Source of the DNA: Achromobacter kerstersii
GTDB taxonomy: Bacteria; Pseudomonadota; Gammaproteobacteria; Burkholderiales; Burkholderiaceae_B
Assembly: GCF_902859595.1 (NCBI RefSeq)
Contig: NZ_CADIJQ010000001.1
Coordinates: forward strand, 496,001 to 560,000
Reading direction: 5' to 3'
Length of the DNA stretch: 64,000 bases
Shown: in pieces, positions 53,777 to 63,070 of the stretch
How positions within the stretch are numbered: position 1 is the first letter of the stretch
Layout of the letters: every line of letters starts with the position of its first letter
The notes under the pieces: generated by a model
Told to the model about the DNA's origin: nothing
The model's input: the letters and a program-made list of their open reading frames with translations, nothing else
Database searches by the model: none
Position numbers and translations under genes: made by a program

Positions 53777-55437
53777 GATGCTTGGACCATCGGGTTTGCA
53801 TATTCCTGAGACGTTTGACGCGCCCGCCGTGCCTGTTTGTCTGCGTACATAAGCTGGTCGGCTTCCTTGAGTGCAGCTTGTAGCGAACTGACAGCAGGGT
53901 CCACGCTGACAATGCCAAAGCTTGCACCGCGATAGTCGAGACGACATTCGCCCAAGGTATAGGTACCGATCAGCGGAAGGGCCAACCGGCTGCGCATCTC
54001 GGCGACGACCCTTTGCGGGTCGTCGGACGTGGACGGAGCCACTAGCCCAATCACCACGAACTCGTCGCCACCCCATCGGCCCAGCATATCGCTCGCCCGT
54101 AGCCCAGCCGACATGCGCCGGCCCACCTCGATCAAAAATCTGTCGCCGGCCTCGTGTCCGTAGGTGTCGTTGATCGGCTTGAACCCATCCAGATCGATAA
54201 ACGCCACCAAAACCCATTGTTGCGTCCGCTTGGCCAGAACGAACAACCGATCCAGCTCAGCCAACACCGCGCGTCGATTCGGCAGGCCGGTCAGCGCGTC
54301 ATAGTTGGCCGCATACCGTTCATCCTGTCGGCGCATCAAGATTTGGCTGGCCACATGACCGGATAGCAGGATCAAGATCAAGCCCACTACCGCGACCAGC
54401 GCTGCCATCCAAAAATGCTGTTTTTGCATGGGAGCCAGGTGCTCCAACGACGCCAATGTGAGCAACTGATATTGCGTACCCGACAGCGGCTGTTGCCGCA
54501 GCAGATAGGGCTTGCCGTCGATAAGCCACTGGTCGGCACGGTCTGAACCGCCTGTGGGGCGCACATCCATGAGTTCGCCTGGCTCTTCCTCGCCGTCCGG
54601 TGGAAGTACCGTGCCAGGCGGAAGAAGCGTTGCGACGTTGCGCAGCATGAACGGCTCTGACGACGCCGTGATCACGCGCCCTTGGCGGTTTACAAGCAGC
54701 GCAACATGGCGCCCGGTCAGATAAAGCGCCACCTCCGGTGCGTCAAACTTGACCGTGACTGAGCCCAACGGCACATCGTTCGAGTCCTCGATACGACTAG
54801 CCACGAAATAGGAGGGGGATTTGTTCAGACGAGCGATACCGAACGAATGGCCATTGCCGGTGCGCAACGCGTCAATGAGGTAGGGCCGGCCCGAGTAGAT
54901 CATGCCCACGATGCTGTCGGGCTCGGCCCAATTGCTGGCCGTCACGGTGTCGTCCGACATGTTGTTCATGTAAATGCGCGCGTAGCGCAGATCATTGGCC
55001 AGCGCGTTCATGACGTCGCCGACCCTGCGCACCAATGGGTCGCGCGTGAACTGCGCAGCGCGCTCCTGCCGGGTCAGCGCGGCGGCGCCTGGCGCGTCCG
55101 TGCGATAACGAATGGCGAGTTCAATCACCAGGCTTTGCCGCGCCACCATATTGGCCACGCTCACCATCTCGGTGAATAAGCGGTCCATCACGCGCACGGT
55201 CGTTTTAGCTTCGTATTCGGCGCTGGCCGCCAGGCTCGCTAACTGGGCTGTCACGATCCTCTGCGAAATCCACCACCCCAGGCCGGCCACCAGCGCCAAC
55301 CAGGCGATGGCCAAACTGAGTGTCACCCGGCGCACTGTGGGCCGCAGCGGTTGTTCTTGCCTGCCTCGTTGCAGCGACACGTCGTTCCCCTTACGAGCTA
55401 ATCGTTCAAAACAACTCGCTTTAACGTTCGTGGCCAT
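53773..55437 (-). CDS. Membrane GGDEF diguanylate cyclase with periplasmic sensor
   Basis: A 554-residue protein. Transmembrane segments at residues about 39-60 and 345-365 bound a large extracytoplasmic region of the dCACHE type (YMNNMSDDTVTASNWAEPDS; SIVGMIYSGRPYLIDAL; SPSYFVASRIEDSNDVPLGSV), which in this family binds small metabolites. The GGDEF domain follows (DALTGLPNRRAVLAELDR; FIDLDGFKPINDTYGHEAGD; RWGGDEFVVIGL) and is intact. It should convert an external signal to cyclic di-GMP. A second hydrophobic run precedes the GGDEF domain. The gene overlaps the convergent LysR gene by 4 bp and is divergent from the autotransporter. Confidence 0.92.
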   Translation of the reverse strand: MATNVKASCFERLARKGNDVSLQRGRQEQPLRPTVRRVTLSLAIAWLALVAGLGWWISQRIVTAQLASLAASAEYEAKTTVRVMDRLFTEMVSVANMVARQSLVIELAIRYRTDAPGAAALTRQERAAQFTRDPLVRRVGDVMNALANDLRYARIYMNNMSDDTVTASNWAEPDSIVGMIYSGRPYLIDALRTGNGHSFGIARLNKSPSYFVASRIEDSNDVPLGSVTVKFDAPEVALYLTGRHVALLVNRQGRVITASSEPFMLRNVATLLPPGTVLPPDGEEEPGELMDVRPTGGSDRADQWLIDGKPYLLRQQPLSGTQYQLLTLASLEHLAPMQKQHFWMAALVAVVGLILILLSGHVASQILMRRQDERYAANYDALTGLPNRRAVLAELDRLFVLAKRTQQWVLVAFIDLDGFKPINDTYGHEAGDRFLIEVGRRMSAGLRASDMLGRWGGDEFVVIGLVAPSTSDDPQRVVAEMRSRLALPLIGTYTLGECRLDYRGASFGIVSVDPAVSSLQAALKEADQLMYADKQARRARQTSQEYANPMVQAS

Positions 55438-55737
55438 CTTGCTCCTGCGTGGAGTGTAGGCATCGACGGGTCGGGTGAACGCGCATCGACGTTTTGCAGC
55501 CTACGCATCTTGGCTCGTAGGGGCAAGAGCTATCCAGCCAGACAATATCGCGCGAGATTATCTCCGGTCTTTTTATTGACAATCTTTGACGGTTGAATGT
55601 GGACGATGCACTGCAAACACGATGCATAAACACGTCATGCGACGCGTTATTCGCTGAGGGTAACCCCCTATCAAGATCGCGCGCTGCATGCCGTAGCTAC
55701 AAGGTGTTGTTCCTGTTTATTTTGCGAAGGAATTTCT
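55438..55737. other. 300-bp region between GGDEF gene and autotransporter gene
   Basis: No gene is seen. It is AT-richer than average and must contain promoters in both directions. A TTGACA at 55576-55581 is present without a good -10 at the right spacing. An AAGGA ribosome site lies about seven bases before the autotransporter GTG. Confidence 0.5.
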
Positions 55738-58491
55738 GTGGTCAGCGAGAAATGTGGTCGCGTGGGGTGGTCAAAATGGATAATCCTAGCCGCATCTGCG
55801 GCCAACTTCGCGAACCCGGCGAACGCTCAAACGGTTTCCAGTACCGGCGAAGTGCTCCCCGGGCCGGCCCAAACGCCGAATTGGCTGGTGGGAGGCGATC
55901 TGGTCGTTGGCGATTCCGTTAGCGGGACGTTGACCATCAGCGGTGGCGGTTCCGTCGTCAATGATTGGGCCTTCATTGGCAACCTCAATGGTGGCGTGGG
56001 TTCCCTAACGGTGTCAGGCCGTGACGGCCTTGGCACACCGTCCACGTGGACCAGCCTGGCCCAGGTGTATATCGGCAACGAGTCTGGCAGTAATGGCGAA
56101 CTCCGCATTCTGGACGGCGGCTTGGCGCGAAGCGCATCGGGCAGCATTGCGAGCCAGAACGGCAGCGTCGGCAGCGTTGTCGTATCCGGGCCGGGATCAA
56201 CTTGGGAACTTGACACGCTCTACGCGTTCGAAATCGGCGCGAACGGTAACGGTACGCTGCAAATCGACAACGGCGGCGCCGTCCAGAGCGGCCAGGCGCT
56301 GATCGGCGGCGGCCCCGGTAGCCAGGGCAGCGTAACGGTGTCGGGACCTGCATCCAGCTGGAACCCGTTCAACAATACCTACGTAGGTTTCGAGGGCCTT
56401 GGCGACCTGCAAGTCCGGGAAGGCGCCTCCGTGCGCACCGTCGGATCGTCCGCGCCAGGCGCCGCCGCAACGATCTACGTCGGCTTCCGGGCTGGCAGCG
56501 TTGGCACGGTGACCGTATCGAGCACGACCGCCGATGTCTCGACGCTTACTGCCAGCGATCGCATCGATATCGGCTCGGCAGGCACCGGGACGTTGAACAT
56601 CGCCAAGGGCGGGCTGGTGGTTGCCACCAGCGATACGCGGCTCACCGTCAGCAGCACCGCTACAGGCACGCTGAACCTCACTGGTGGTGCGAGCGGCCGC
56701 GGCGTGCTGGAGACCGGCTCGGTCATCAAGGGCCCCGGCAATGCCACCTTCATCCTGGATGGCGGCGTGCTGCGCGCTCTGCGTGACAAGGCCAATTTCC
56801 TCAATGGTTTCCTGACGCAGGCGATCGGAAGCGAGGGGGCCTCGTTCGACACCAACGGGTACGAGGTGGGCGTGATGACCGCGTTCTCGGGAACCTCCAA
56901 CCTCAACAAGCTGGGTGCCGGCAGGCTGACCTTGTCGGGCAACAGCGCCGCCTTCACGGGAAACACCGATATCCAGGCCGGCACATTGCAGGTCGATGGC
57001 GTCCTGGGCGGGCCGGTGAACGTCCTGACGGGAGCACGGCTGACCGGCATTGGGCGCGTCGGCGCGACGGTCAACCAGGGCACCATCGCTCCGGGGCCGC
57101 GCAGCGGCTTCGGCACCCTGACCATCGCCGGCAACTACACGGCTCAGGGCGGCAACCTGGAGATCCGCACCCAGCTTGGCGGCGACAACTCGCCAACCGA
57201 TAAATTGGTAGTCACGGGCGACACCGCAGGCGCGACACCGGTCAACGTCCAGAACATGGGAGGCGCTGGCGGGTTGACTCAACGGGGCATACAGATCGTG
57301 CAGGTCAACGGGGTCTCGGCGGGGCAGTTCAACCTGGCTAACGGCGACTATGTCATCCAGGGGCGTCCGGCCCTGGTGGCCGGCGCCTACGGCTATGTCC
57401 TGCAACAGGACTCATCCGACGGCGGCTGGTATCTGCGATCATCCCTGACCGATCCCGGCACACCGCCAACCGGTCCCGGCACACCCGCCACCGGTCCTGG
57501 CAGGCCGCCCACCGGTGGCGTTTCGCCGGGCGCCGAACCGCCCTTGCTGTATCAGCCCGGTGTGCCTGTCTATGAAGCCTACGCCAACACACTGCTTAAC
57601 CTGAGCCGGCTGCCCACCCTGCGCCAGCGGGTCGGCAATCGCCTCTATGATTCGGCGGATGTTGGCCGCAACGGCGTATGGAGCCGCGTGGAGGGCACGA
57701 CGAGCCGGCTTGAGCCTTCCACGTCGACCACTGGCGCACGCCAGGACATCGACAGCTGGAAGGCGCAATTTGGTGTCGACCGTATCCTGGCCGGTCAAGA
57801 AGAAGGGTCCCGCCTGGTGGGCGGCATCGCCTTTCACTACGGCAAGGCCGACACACACGTGTATTCGGCGTATGGCAACGGCACGATCGACACCACGGCC
57901 TATGGCCTGACACCGACGCTGACCTGGTATGGCAAGAATGGCCTCTATATCGACACCCAGGCCCAAGCAACCTGGTTCGACAGCGACCTGAATTCCCGGC
58001 TGGCCGGCAAGTTGAAGGGCGGCAACCACGCCAACAGTTACGGGCTCGGTATCGAAGCGGGCAAGGCGTTCGGATTGAGCGAGCGACTGGTCCTGATCCC
58101 GCAGGCGCAGCTGACCTACGTATCAACCCGCTTCGACAGTTTCAACGACAAATTCGGCGCGCATGTTGAAAGCGACAAGGGCGACAGCCTGCTGGCCCGC
58201 GTCGGTATCGCGCTGGACTACACAAGCAATTGGCAAACGGGTGGCGTGAATCGGGAATCGAGCGTCTACGGCGTCGTCAATGTGAAACATGAACTCCTCG
58301 ACGGAACCCGTGTGCGCGTGGCCGGCGTGCCCGCCGTCAGCCGCATGGCGCGCACCTGGGGCAGCGTTGGGGTGGGCGCAAATTACGGATGGGGTGATCG
58401 CTATGCGATCTACGGCCAGGTCGACGCCGACGCAGATTTCTCCGGCAGCTCCATCGTTACGGCGACTGCGGGTTTCAGAATGACGTTTTAG
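55738..58491 (+). CDS. Type V autotransporter with beta-helix passenger
   Basis: A 917-residue autotransporter. A signal peptide lies at residues 1-30 (ending AANFANPANAQ). A passenger of about 560 residues follows, built of short repeats (GDSVSGTLTISGGGSVV; SVGSVVVSGPGSTW; NGTLQIDNGGAV; GTLNIAKGGLV), giving a right-handed beta-helix, with the C-terminal stabilising region LNKLGAGRLTLSGNSAAFTG. Then a Pro/Thr/Gly linker (GTPPTGPGTPATGPG), and a C-terminal barrel from about residue 640 that ends TATAGFRMTF with the terminal Phe. The start is GTG at 55738 with AAGGA upstream. Passenger function (adhesin, enzyme) is unknown. A GT9 glycosyltransferase is encoded convergently 238 bp downstream. 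Confidence 0.93.
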   Translation: MVSEKCGRVGWSKWIILAASAANFANPANAQTVSSTGEVLPGPAQTPNWLVGGDLVVGDSVSGTLTISGGGSVVNDWAFIGNLNGGVGSLTVSGRDGLGTPSTWTSLAQVYIGNESGSNGELRILDGGLARSASGSIASQNGSVGSVVVSGPGSTWELDTLYAFEIGANGNGTLQIDNGGAVQSGQALIGGGPGSQGSVTVSGPASSWNPFNNTYVGFEGLGDLQVREGASVRTVGSSAPGAAATIYVGFRAGSVGTVTVSSTTADVSTLTASDRIDIGSAGTGTLNIAKGGLVVATSDTRLTVSSTATGTLNLTGGASGRGVLETGSVIKGPGNATFILDGGVLRALRDKANFLNGFLTQAIGSEGASFDTNGYEVGVMTAFSGTSNLNKLGAGRLTLSGNSAAFTGNTDIQAGTLQVDGVLGGPVNVLTGARLTGIGRVGATVNQGTIAPGPRSGFGTLTIAGNYTAQGGNLEIRTQLGGDNSPTDKLVVTGDTAGATPVNVQNMGGAGGLTQRGIQIVQVNGVSAGQFNLANGDYVIQGRPALVAGAYGYVLQQDSSDGGWYLRSSLTDPGTPPTGPGTPATGPGRPPTGGVSPGAEPPLLYQPGVPVYEAYANTLLNLSRLPTLRQRVGNRLYDSADVGRNGVWSRVEGTTSRLEPSTSTTGARQDIDSWKAQFGVDRILAGQEEGSRLVGGIAFHYGKADTHVYSAYGNGTIDTTAYGLTPTLTWYGKNGLYIDTQAQATWFDSDLNSRLAGKLKGGNHANSYGLGIEAGKAFGLSERLVLIPQAQLTYVSTRFDSFNDKFGAHVESDKGDSLLARVGIALDYTSNWQTGGVNRESSVYGVVNVKHELLDGTRVRVAGVPAVSRMARTWGSVGVGANYGWGDRYAIYGQVDADADFSGSSIVTATAGFRMTF

Positions 58492-58729
58492 ACCGGCGTA
58501 TGTGGAGGGCTGGGCGTTTGATTAGTTAGAGGCCATGGGTCTGTTGCGGGAAGGGGGGGAAGGTATTCCGATACCACTGAATTGTGGGTGTTTGGGTATT
58601 AATCTCGAGTGGATGGAATGGGTCGGGAGCGGACGTGGGCGATAGTCGGCTTTCGGCTGTGCATTCAAGCGGTCACTGCTCGCCTTCGCGAAAAGCTGCG
58701 CTGCCAACCCCGCAACGGGTGAGTTTTCT

Positions 58730-59674
58730 TCACGAGAATCTGGGCTCGGCGAGGACGTCCAGGCACGCATGGAAGACACGCGCTGGCTCGATGGAGTTGA
58801 TGTCTGCCGTTCCGTTGTCCGGGACTACATCACGCGTGTACCTTCGCGCCCAGAACCACTCTGGATTTGGTTCATTGAAGACGCCCACATAGGGAACGCA
58901 TAAGCCCTGAGCGATGTGCGATGGGCCGCAATCGTTCGACACGACCAAGCGGGCGTTGTGCATCAGCGCGGCGAGCTCCGCCGCTGGCCGACAAAACTCG
59001 ACATTGAAGTCGTTTCGACCCAGGCGGTCTAAACGCTGGCGCATCGCTCCTTCGTCAGGCCCAAGGACAAAGGTAAAGCTGGCGGACCCGCCGAACTGCT
59101 TTTTAAGAAGATCCGCGAGCACAAGATAGCGCTCCAGGCTCCACCGCTTGAAAGCCCCAGATCCGCCTCCCGGCATCAGGATTACGTCCGCCGGCTTCAC
59201 CCTCGCTACATGCGGGCTGGCGATCTCCAGAAAGGCGTTACGCGCCGTTCGTTCAGGCTCATGATCCTGATACGTTGCGAGTAAACGAAGATTTGCAAGG
59301 CCGATGTACTCGTTGATGTCTTTGCGATGAGAATGGGTCCACACTCGATCGCACAAACGGTCATTATCGAACCCGATGCGCAGCGCGGGCCTCCGAATCA
59401 AGCTGATCAGCGAGTAGCGCTCGCTAGAATGGTGCAGGCTCAACGACGCGTGGGCGCCGGGAGGTAACGCGCGTACCTGCGCCGGGAACGTGTCAGCCTG
59501 TACGAACTCGTCGACCCATGGAAGGTGATTGTAGAAATGCCCTACGGCGTAACGAGACACCACGCGAACCCGCTTATCGCCCCAAAACTGCTTCAGCAGG
59601 CTAAGCGCTGGATACGCTACGATCTGGTCGCCGAACTTCCGACGGCTCCTGAGGAAGACCACAATGTCGGACAT
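58730..59674 (-). CDS. GT9-family (heptosyltransferase-like) glycosyltransferase
   Basis: A 314-residue GT-B enzyme of family 9. N-terminal FLRSRRKFGDQIVAYPAL (family GDxxxxxPAL), central KPADVILMPGGGSGAFKRWSLERY, and the C-terminal sugar-nucleotide site VSNDCGPSHIAQGLCVPYVGVF. Family members add heptose to lipopolysaccharide or, in some cases, to autotransporters. It is convergent with the autotransporter gene and ends 238 bp from it, so a link to passenger glycosylation is possible but untested. Codon use and GC content are lower than in the surrounding genes, hinting at acquisition. Confidence 0.9.
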   Translation of the reverse strand: MSDIVVFLRSRRKFGDQIVAYPALSLLKQFWGDKRVRVVSRYAVGHFYNHLPWVDEFVQADTFPAQVRALPPGAHASLSLHHSSERYSLISLIRRPALRIGFDNDRLCDRVWTHSHRKDINEYIGLANLRLLATYQDHEPERTARNAFLEIASPHVARVKPADVILMPGGGSGAFKRWSLERYLVLADLLKKQFGGSASFTFVLGPDEGAMRQRLDRLGRNDFNVEFCRPAAELAALMHNARLVVSNDCGPSHIAQGLCVPYVGVFNEPNPEWFWARRYTRDVVPDNGTADINSIEPARVFHACLDVLAEPRFS

Positions 59675-60096
59675 GACCTACCTAGACGAATGATGGATTC
59701 GGGAGGACGCAGGCAACGTACTCATCTAGCCAAACTCTGGACGCGCGCCCTATGTGCAGCCACTAGCTCTCCGAGATTATGGAAAGGAGAGCGTTAAATT
59801 CCTAATGAAATTTCGCTGATGGACCCGCAAAATTATCCAATGCGTTTTTTTAGGGGCACATTGGGTGAGGCGGGCAGAGGCAAACGGGTTCTCCTCGTAA
59901 TCTCGGTGATTGTAATGGCGGCCATACCGGTAGCTGGCGGACGCTAAAGTGTTTCGTATCGGACCTCCGAAGTGAAGTCATTAACCGCTTCGATGCTTGC
60001 GAGGCCCTATGACCTGCCCCCAGATTTAGTGGGTCGCAAGCCGCCGTCGGTAACGGGGTCCGTTTTCGGCTGCACAGCCAAAAGCAGCCATGAACG
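59675..60096. other. 422-bp region with no gene recognised
   Basis: No convincing coding sequence or RNA. It holds AT-rich stretches and a run TGACCTGCCCCC near 60010, which resembles ends of some insertion sequences, but no matching repeat is seen in the window. GC content is lower than in the rest of the window. Confidence 0.4.
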
Positions 60097-60888
60097 CTAG
60101 ATGTTCTCTGCCAGATAGCGTCCGGGTGTGACACCAAATGTTCTTTTGAATAGCGCAATAAAGGCACTGACATTGTCGTAGCCCAGTTCAAGAGCGATTG
60201 TTGTCACCGTTTTTCCGGCAGCCAATAACTCCAATGCACGCAGTAAGCGTGCCCGCTGTCTCCACGCGGTGAAGGTAAGTCCGGTTTCATCCACGAACTT
60301 ACGGCTCAGCGTGCGTGATGTGATATGCCCCCAAAGCGCCCACTCTTCTAACGAGCGTTCATCAGCAGGCTGTTCGGTAAGCGCAATGGCGATACGTTGC
60401 AATCGGCTATCCGCAGGCATGGGAAGCCAGAACGTGTCCGCTGTGGATTCTCCAATTTCATCCAGTATGACTTGAGCCAAACGCAGTTGGCTCGGTCTTA
60501 ATACGCCCGTTTCCCAGGCGCCCGCGCGGAGTACCGCCTCTCGTAGCAGAGGGCTCACTTCGATGACGCGCGGCTCCTTGGGAAGGCCAATACTGGATTG
60601 GGGGGATACATAGACACTCCACCCATTGAATGCGCCATGCGAGCGACCTTCATGCATCACCGATGGTGGAATCCATACACCACGGGAACATGGCACAACC
60701 CACGTCCCCATGTGCGTACGCACGCTCAGCAGACCAGACAACAAACCGAACAGTTGCCCGCTGGGGTGGTGATGTGGGCCAGATTCTCGGAATGTGCTTT
60801 CACTGCCGACAACGGAAATCAATGGCGGATTGCTTCCGTCTACAAAGCGTGCCTGGTCCAACTTATCGATAAAAGTGATTGATGACAC
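60097..60888 (-). CDS. AraC-family transcriptional regulator
   Basis: A 263-residue regulator with an N-terminal cupin (GPHHHPSGQLFGLLSGLLSV with His-rich metal or ligand site; VPCSRGVWIPPSVMHEG) and a C-terminal AraC helix-turn-helix pair (LEEWALWGHITSRTLSRKFVDETGLT; TTIALELGYDNVSAFIALFKRTFGVTPGRY). It matches the NimR/YbfI-like branch that reacts to small molecules. The start is GTG at 60888. It is divergent from a PNPOx-like gene 100 bp away and probably controls it. Confidence 0.92.
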   Translation of the reverse strand: MSSITFIDKLDQARFVDGSNPPLISVVGSESTFRESGPHHHPSGQLFGLLSGLLSVRTHMGTWVVPCSRGVWIPPSVMHEGRSHGAFNGWSVYVSPQSSIGLPKEPRVIEVSPLLREAVLRAGAWETGVLRPSQLRLAQVILDEIGESTADTFWLPMPADSRLQRIAIALTEQPADERSLEEWALWGHITSRTLSRKFVDETGLTFTAWRQRARLLRALELLAAGKTVTTIALELGYDNVSAFIALFKRTFGVTPGRYLAENI

Positions 60889-60988
60889 GGATTGGCGTAT
60901 TTGAGCTATTCAATGGCAGAAGTAGTCTATCACCACCACCGTTATTGGCCATATGCTTCATCTGAGATTCTTAAACGTGAGCACAGAG

Positions 60989-61606
60989 ATGTCCCAACAA
61001 CTGACCAATATCGCCCAGCTGGCGCAGATGTATGACCCGCCCTCGGAGAGGATTACTAAAGGAGTGCTGCCGCATTTGATGCCATTCCATCGTCAGTACC
61101 TTGGTGTGGCAACCTTTTTCTGTGTGGCTACCGGTAATGCCGACGGTCTGGATGCATCGCCGCGCGGGGGACCTCCCGGCTTCGTACATGTGCTCGATGA
61201 CAAGCACATTGCGTTTGCTGATTGGCCCGGAAATAACCGCATAGCGTCCCTGACAAATCTTGTTGAGGATGACCGCATTGGCATGCTCTTTCTTTTCCCA
61301 GGGCTAGAGGTGTTTATGCGCATCAACGGCCATGCGGCCATCAACACGGACGAAGCCTTGCTTGAATCGTTAAAGGAAAAAGACAAGAGACCAAAATGCG
61401 CAATTGTCGTCAGGATTGACGAAGTGCTCTTTCATTGCGGAAAGGCGATTAACCGGGCGCAGCTTTGGGCGGAATCATCACGAATAGAACGAGACCAAGT
61501 CCCCACGCCAGGCCAGATTGTTGCCGCGATGACGGGCGCTGGAGCCGATATGACGCAGCAGGTGGACGAGGGTTACTACAAATCTATACGCAATGACCTG
61601 TATTAG
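60989..61606 (+). CDS. PNPOx-like FMN-binding protein (MSMEG_1061 type)
   Basis: A 205-residue protein of the pyridoxamine-5'-phosphate oxidase superfamily, in the group of about 200 residues often annotated as FMN-binding pyridoxamine-like. Landmarks: HRQYLGVATFFCVATGNADGLDASPRGG, DKHIAFADWPGNNRIASLTNLVEDDRIG, and a C-terminal RAQLWAESSRIERDQVPTPGQI. It may reduce a quinone or nitro compound or an alkyl-nitrogen species, but no substrate is shown. The ATG at 60989 (MSQQLT) is preferred to an upstream in-frame ATG at 60953. The AraC gene is divergent. The gene's GC content is below average. Confidence 0.85.
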   Translation: MSQQLTNIAQLAQMYDPPSERITKGVLPHLMPFHRQYLGVATFFCVATGNADGLDASPRGGPPGFVHVLDDKHIAFADWPGNNRIASLTNLVEDDRIGMLFLFPGLEVFMRINGHAAINTDEALLESLKEKDKRPKCAIVVRIDEVLFHCGKAINRAQLWAESSRIERDQVPTPGQIVAAMTGAGADMTQQVDEGYYKSIRNDLY

Positions 61607-61768
61607 CCTGCTGCATCGACTACAGGCCTGAAGCAGGCTTATCGGCCGTGGGAATAGTTCAGACTGACGTGAACATTTGAGCGGAAAATATTGCCGAGTT
61701 CCGAGCTTTGGTCCTGGGCCGGATATCGTCCAATGATTGGTTCGTCAATCAAAGTAATAGGTGGAGCT

Positions 61769-62140
61769 ATGTACAAGGTTGAAGTCCCGACGATGACCAT
61801 GGGCCGTTCGTTCGTGAAACAGGGCCAAACCAGCCAGACCAATGCCTCTTTCGCTGATGCGCTTCAAGACGCGCAGCGCGGCGTTGACCGACTCCAGATC
61901 AAGAAGTCCCCTCCAGTCTTGTCTGACGCTGAACAGGAACTCCAAGACTTCGTGGCCATGAGCCCCGAAGAGCGCTTTTTTGACCTGACCCTGCGGTCGC
62001 TTGGCATCTCGAAGGAAGAGTACGCCGCGATGAGCCCAGCAGAAAAAGAAGAAGTGGCGCGACTTGTGCAACAGCGCATCGCAGAACGAATTAAAGACAA
62101 TGCCAACAATGGGCGAGCTTCAACGTTTGAGCTCGCCTAG
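61769..62140 (+). CDS. Orphan small protein, unknown function
   Basis: A 123-residue protein from the ATG at 61769 (MYKVEVPTMTMGRSF), which has GGTGGAG just upstream. It is acidic and alpha-helical, with residues 60-110 rich in charged heptads (DAEQELQDFVAMSPEERF; EEYAAMSPAEKEEVARLVQ), so it could be a coiled-coil adaptor or chaperone. The first 30 residues are polar and disordered. I know no family name. It stands alone in a lower-GC segment with another orphan gene (62645) nearby, and a terminator follows directly. Confidence 0.65.
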   Translation: MYKVEVPTMTMGRSFVKQGQTSQTNASFADALQDAQRGVDRLQIKKSPPVLSDAEQELQDFVAMSPEERFFDLTLRSLGISKEEYAAMSPAEKEEVARLVQQRIAERIKDNANNGRASTFELA

Positions 62141-62151
62141 GCCGTAATTTT
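62112..62151 (+). terminator. Terminator of the 61769 gene
   Basis: GGCGAGCT (62112-62119) pairs with AGCTCGCC (62130-62137) around a 10-base loop. A run of T follows shortly after (TAATTTTTT near 62146). The stem overlaps the last codons. Confidence 0.6.
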
Positions 62152-62644
62152 TTGCCGGACGCCTGGCCTCCTGCCGTCGTTTGACTGTAAGGCTTGCGGC
62201 GGGTGCGCATCTACAGTCGCTTCGGTATTCGACCAGAGGATGTTCTCGTGATCTGGTGGAGGTCGACAAAGGGAACTGGTCCCTCGGCAATGCTGTCGAG
62301 CAATATGCTTGAGCGCCTGGACTCCTGAAGTTGAAATTTTTGCGGCCCCGGCCCCGGCCCCGGCCCCGGCCCCGGCGTCGGATGATTGGCTGCTGTGGGG
62401 AGAGGCGGGTGGCCGTTACGCGCGGAAGCGGACGGCTATGACCGTCGGCTCACGGCCACAAGCAGTTGTTCAACTTGCATACCTCAAGTCTCGAGTTGTG
62501 GCCCTTGCTGGCCGTCTCAAGAAGGCTCCAATCCAACGAAGTTCATTGGATGTCGAGGCCGAAGCTTGCTGCCGATGCCGTCCCGTTGGTGTTAACCCAT
62601 GTGAGATGGGTTACACAATAAAAATCAATTCAACGGGTTCTAAT
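62152..62644. other. About 490-bp region without a convincing gene
   Basis: An open frame from 62309 contains a run of Pro-Ala from GGCCCC repeats and then unusual residues, without a ribosome site, so I do not call it. Apart from the hexanucleotide repeat at 62344 I see no RNA or regulatory element. The region lies between the 61769 gene and the convergent 62645 gene. Confidence 0.5.
62344..62373. repeat. GGCCCC hexanucleotide repeat, five units
   Basis: Five uninterrupted copies of GGCCCC. Non-coding as far as can be judged; it would give Pro-Ala or Gly-rich dipeptides if translated. Confidence 0.9.
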
Positions 62645-63070
62645 CTATGCCGTTATTGAAAACCGAGATTGCGAAGCGGAAGAGGAAGATGCTTTTAAAT
62701 CCAAAATCTCCCCGCCCACAGCCTTCGCTATTATTGCGGCACGAATCGATCCCAAATTGCTAGAGGCATCACTCGGAAGATCCAGGCCTTTCAGTTGTTC
62801 GGCATAGTGATCGGTAATCTCTATGACGCCAGACTTATAAATTGTCGCAACACGCTGATCGCCCTTCATAACAGCCTTAACTGCATTTTGGGGCGAGTTG
62901 TCGGCTTCAATGCGAGCCATGCCTCGTTCCACTGCTTCCGCTTTGCGCAGCGCTTCAGCCGAAGCCTCTAAATTATGAGCAAAGTTAGCGGTCGGTTTGA
63001 CCAGCGGAAGATTCAGGTCCGCAATGCTGCGCGACTTTACCGTTAAAGGTATGCCTTTGGAAACGTCCAT
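62645..63070 (-). CDS. Orphan small protein, unknown function
   Basis: A 141-residue soluble protein (MDVSKGIPLTVKSRSIADLN). GGGAGG about eight bases upstream of the ATG at 63070 is a good ribosome site. The middle is helical (NLEASAEALRKAEAVERGMARIEAD), then a small strand region (RVATIYKSGVIEIT), and a Ser-rich C-terminus. No motif or family is recognised. It has no operon partner. Codon use is less GC-biased than in the core genes, consistent with a horizontally acquired or fast-evolving gene. Confidence 0.65.
   Translation of the reverse strand: MDVSKGIPLTVKSRSIADLNLPLVKPTANFAHNLEASAEALRKAEAVERGMARIEADNSPQNAVKAVMKGDQRVATIYKSGVIEITDHYAEQLKGLDLPSDASSNLGSIRAAIIAKAVGGEILDLKASSSSASQSRFSITA

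Noticed and set aside
56197-57405. A 402-residue open frame antisense to the autotransporter
   Set aside because: It mirrors the repetitive beta-helix codons and has no independent start signal or family motif.
60010-60035. TGACCTGCCCCC as the end of an insertion sequence
   Set aside because: It resembles some IS ends, but there is no inverted partner or transposase nearby, so the match may be chance.
62309-62659. A plus-strand open frame with a Pro-Ala run
   Set aside because: The run comes from GGCCCC repeats, there is no ribosome site, and the rest has Cys/Arg-rich composition without motif.
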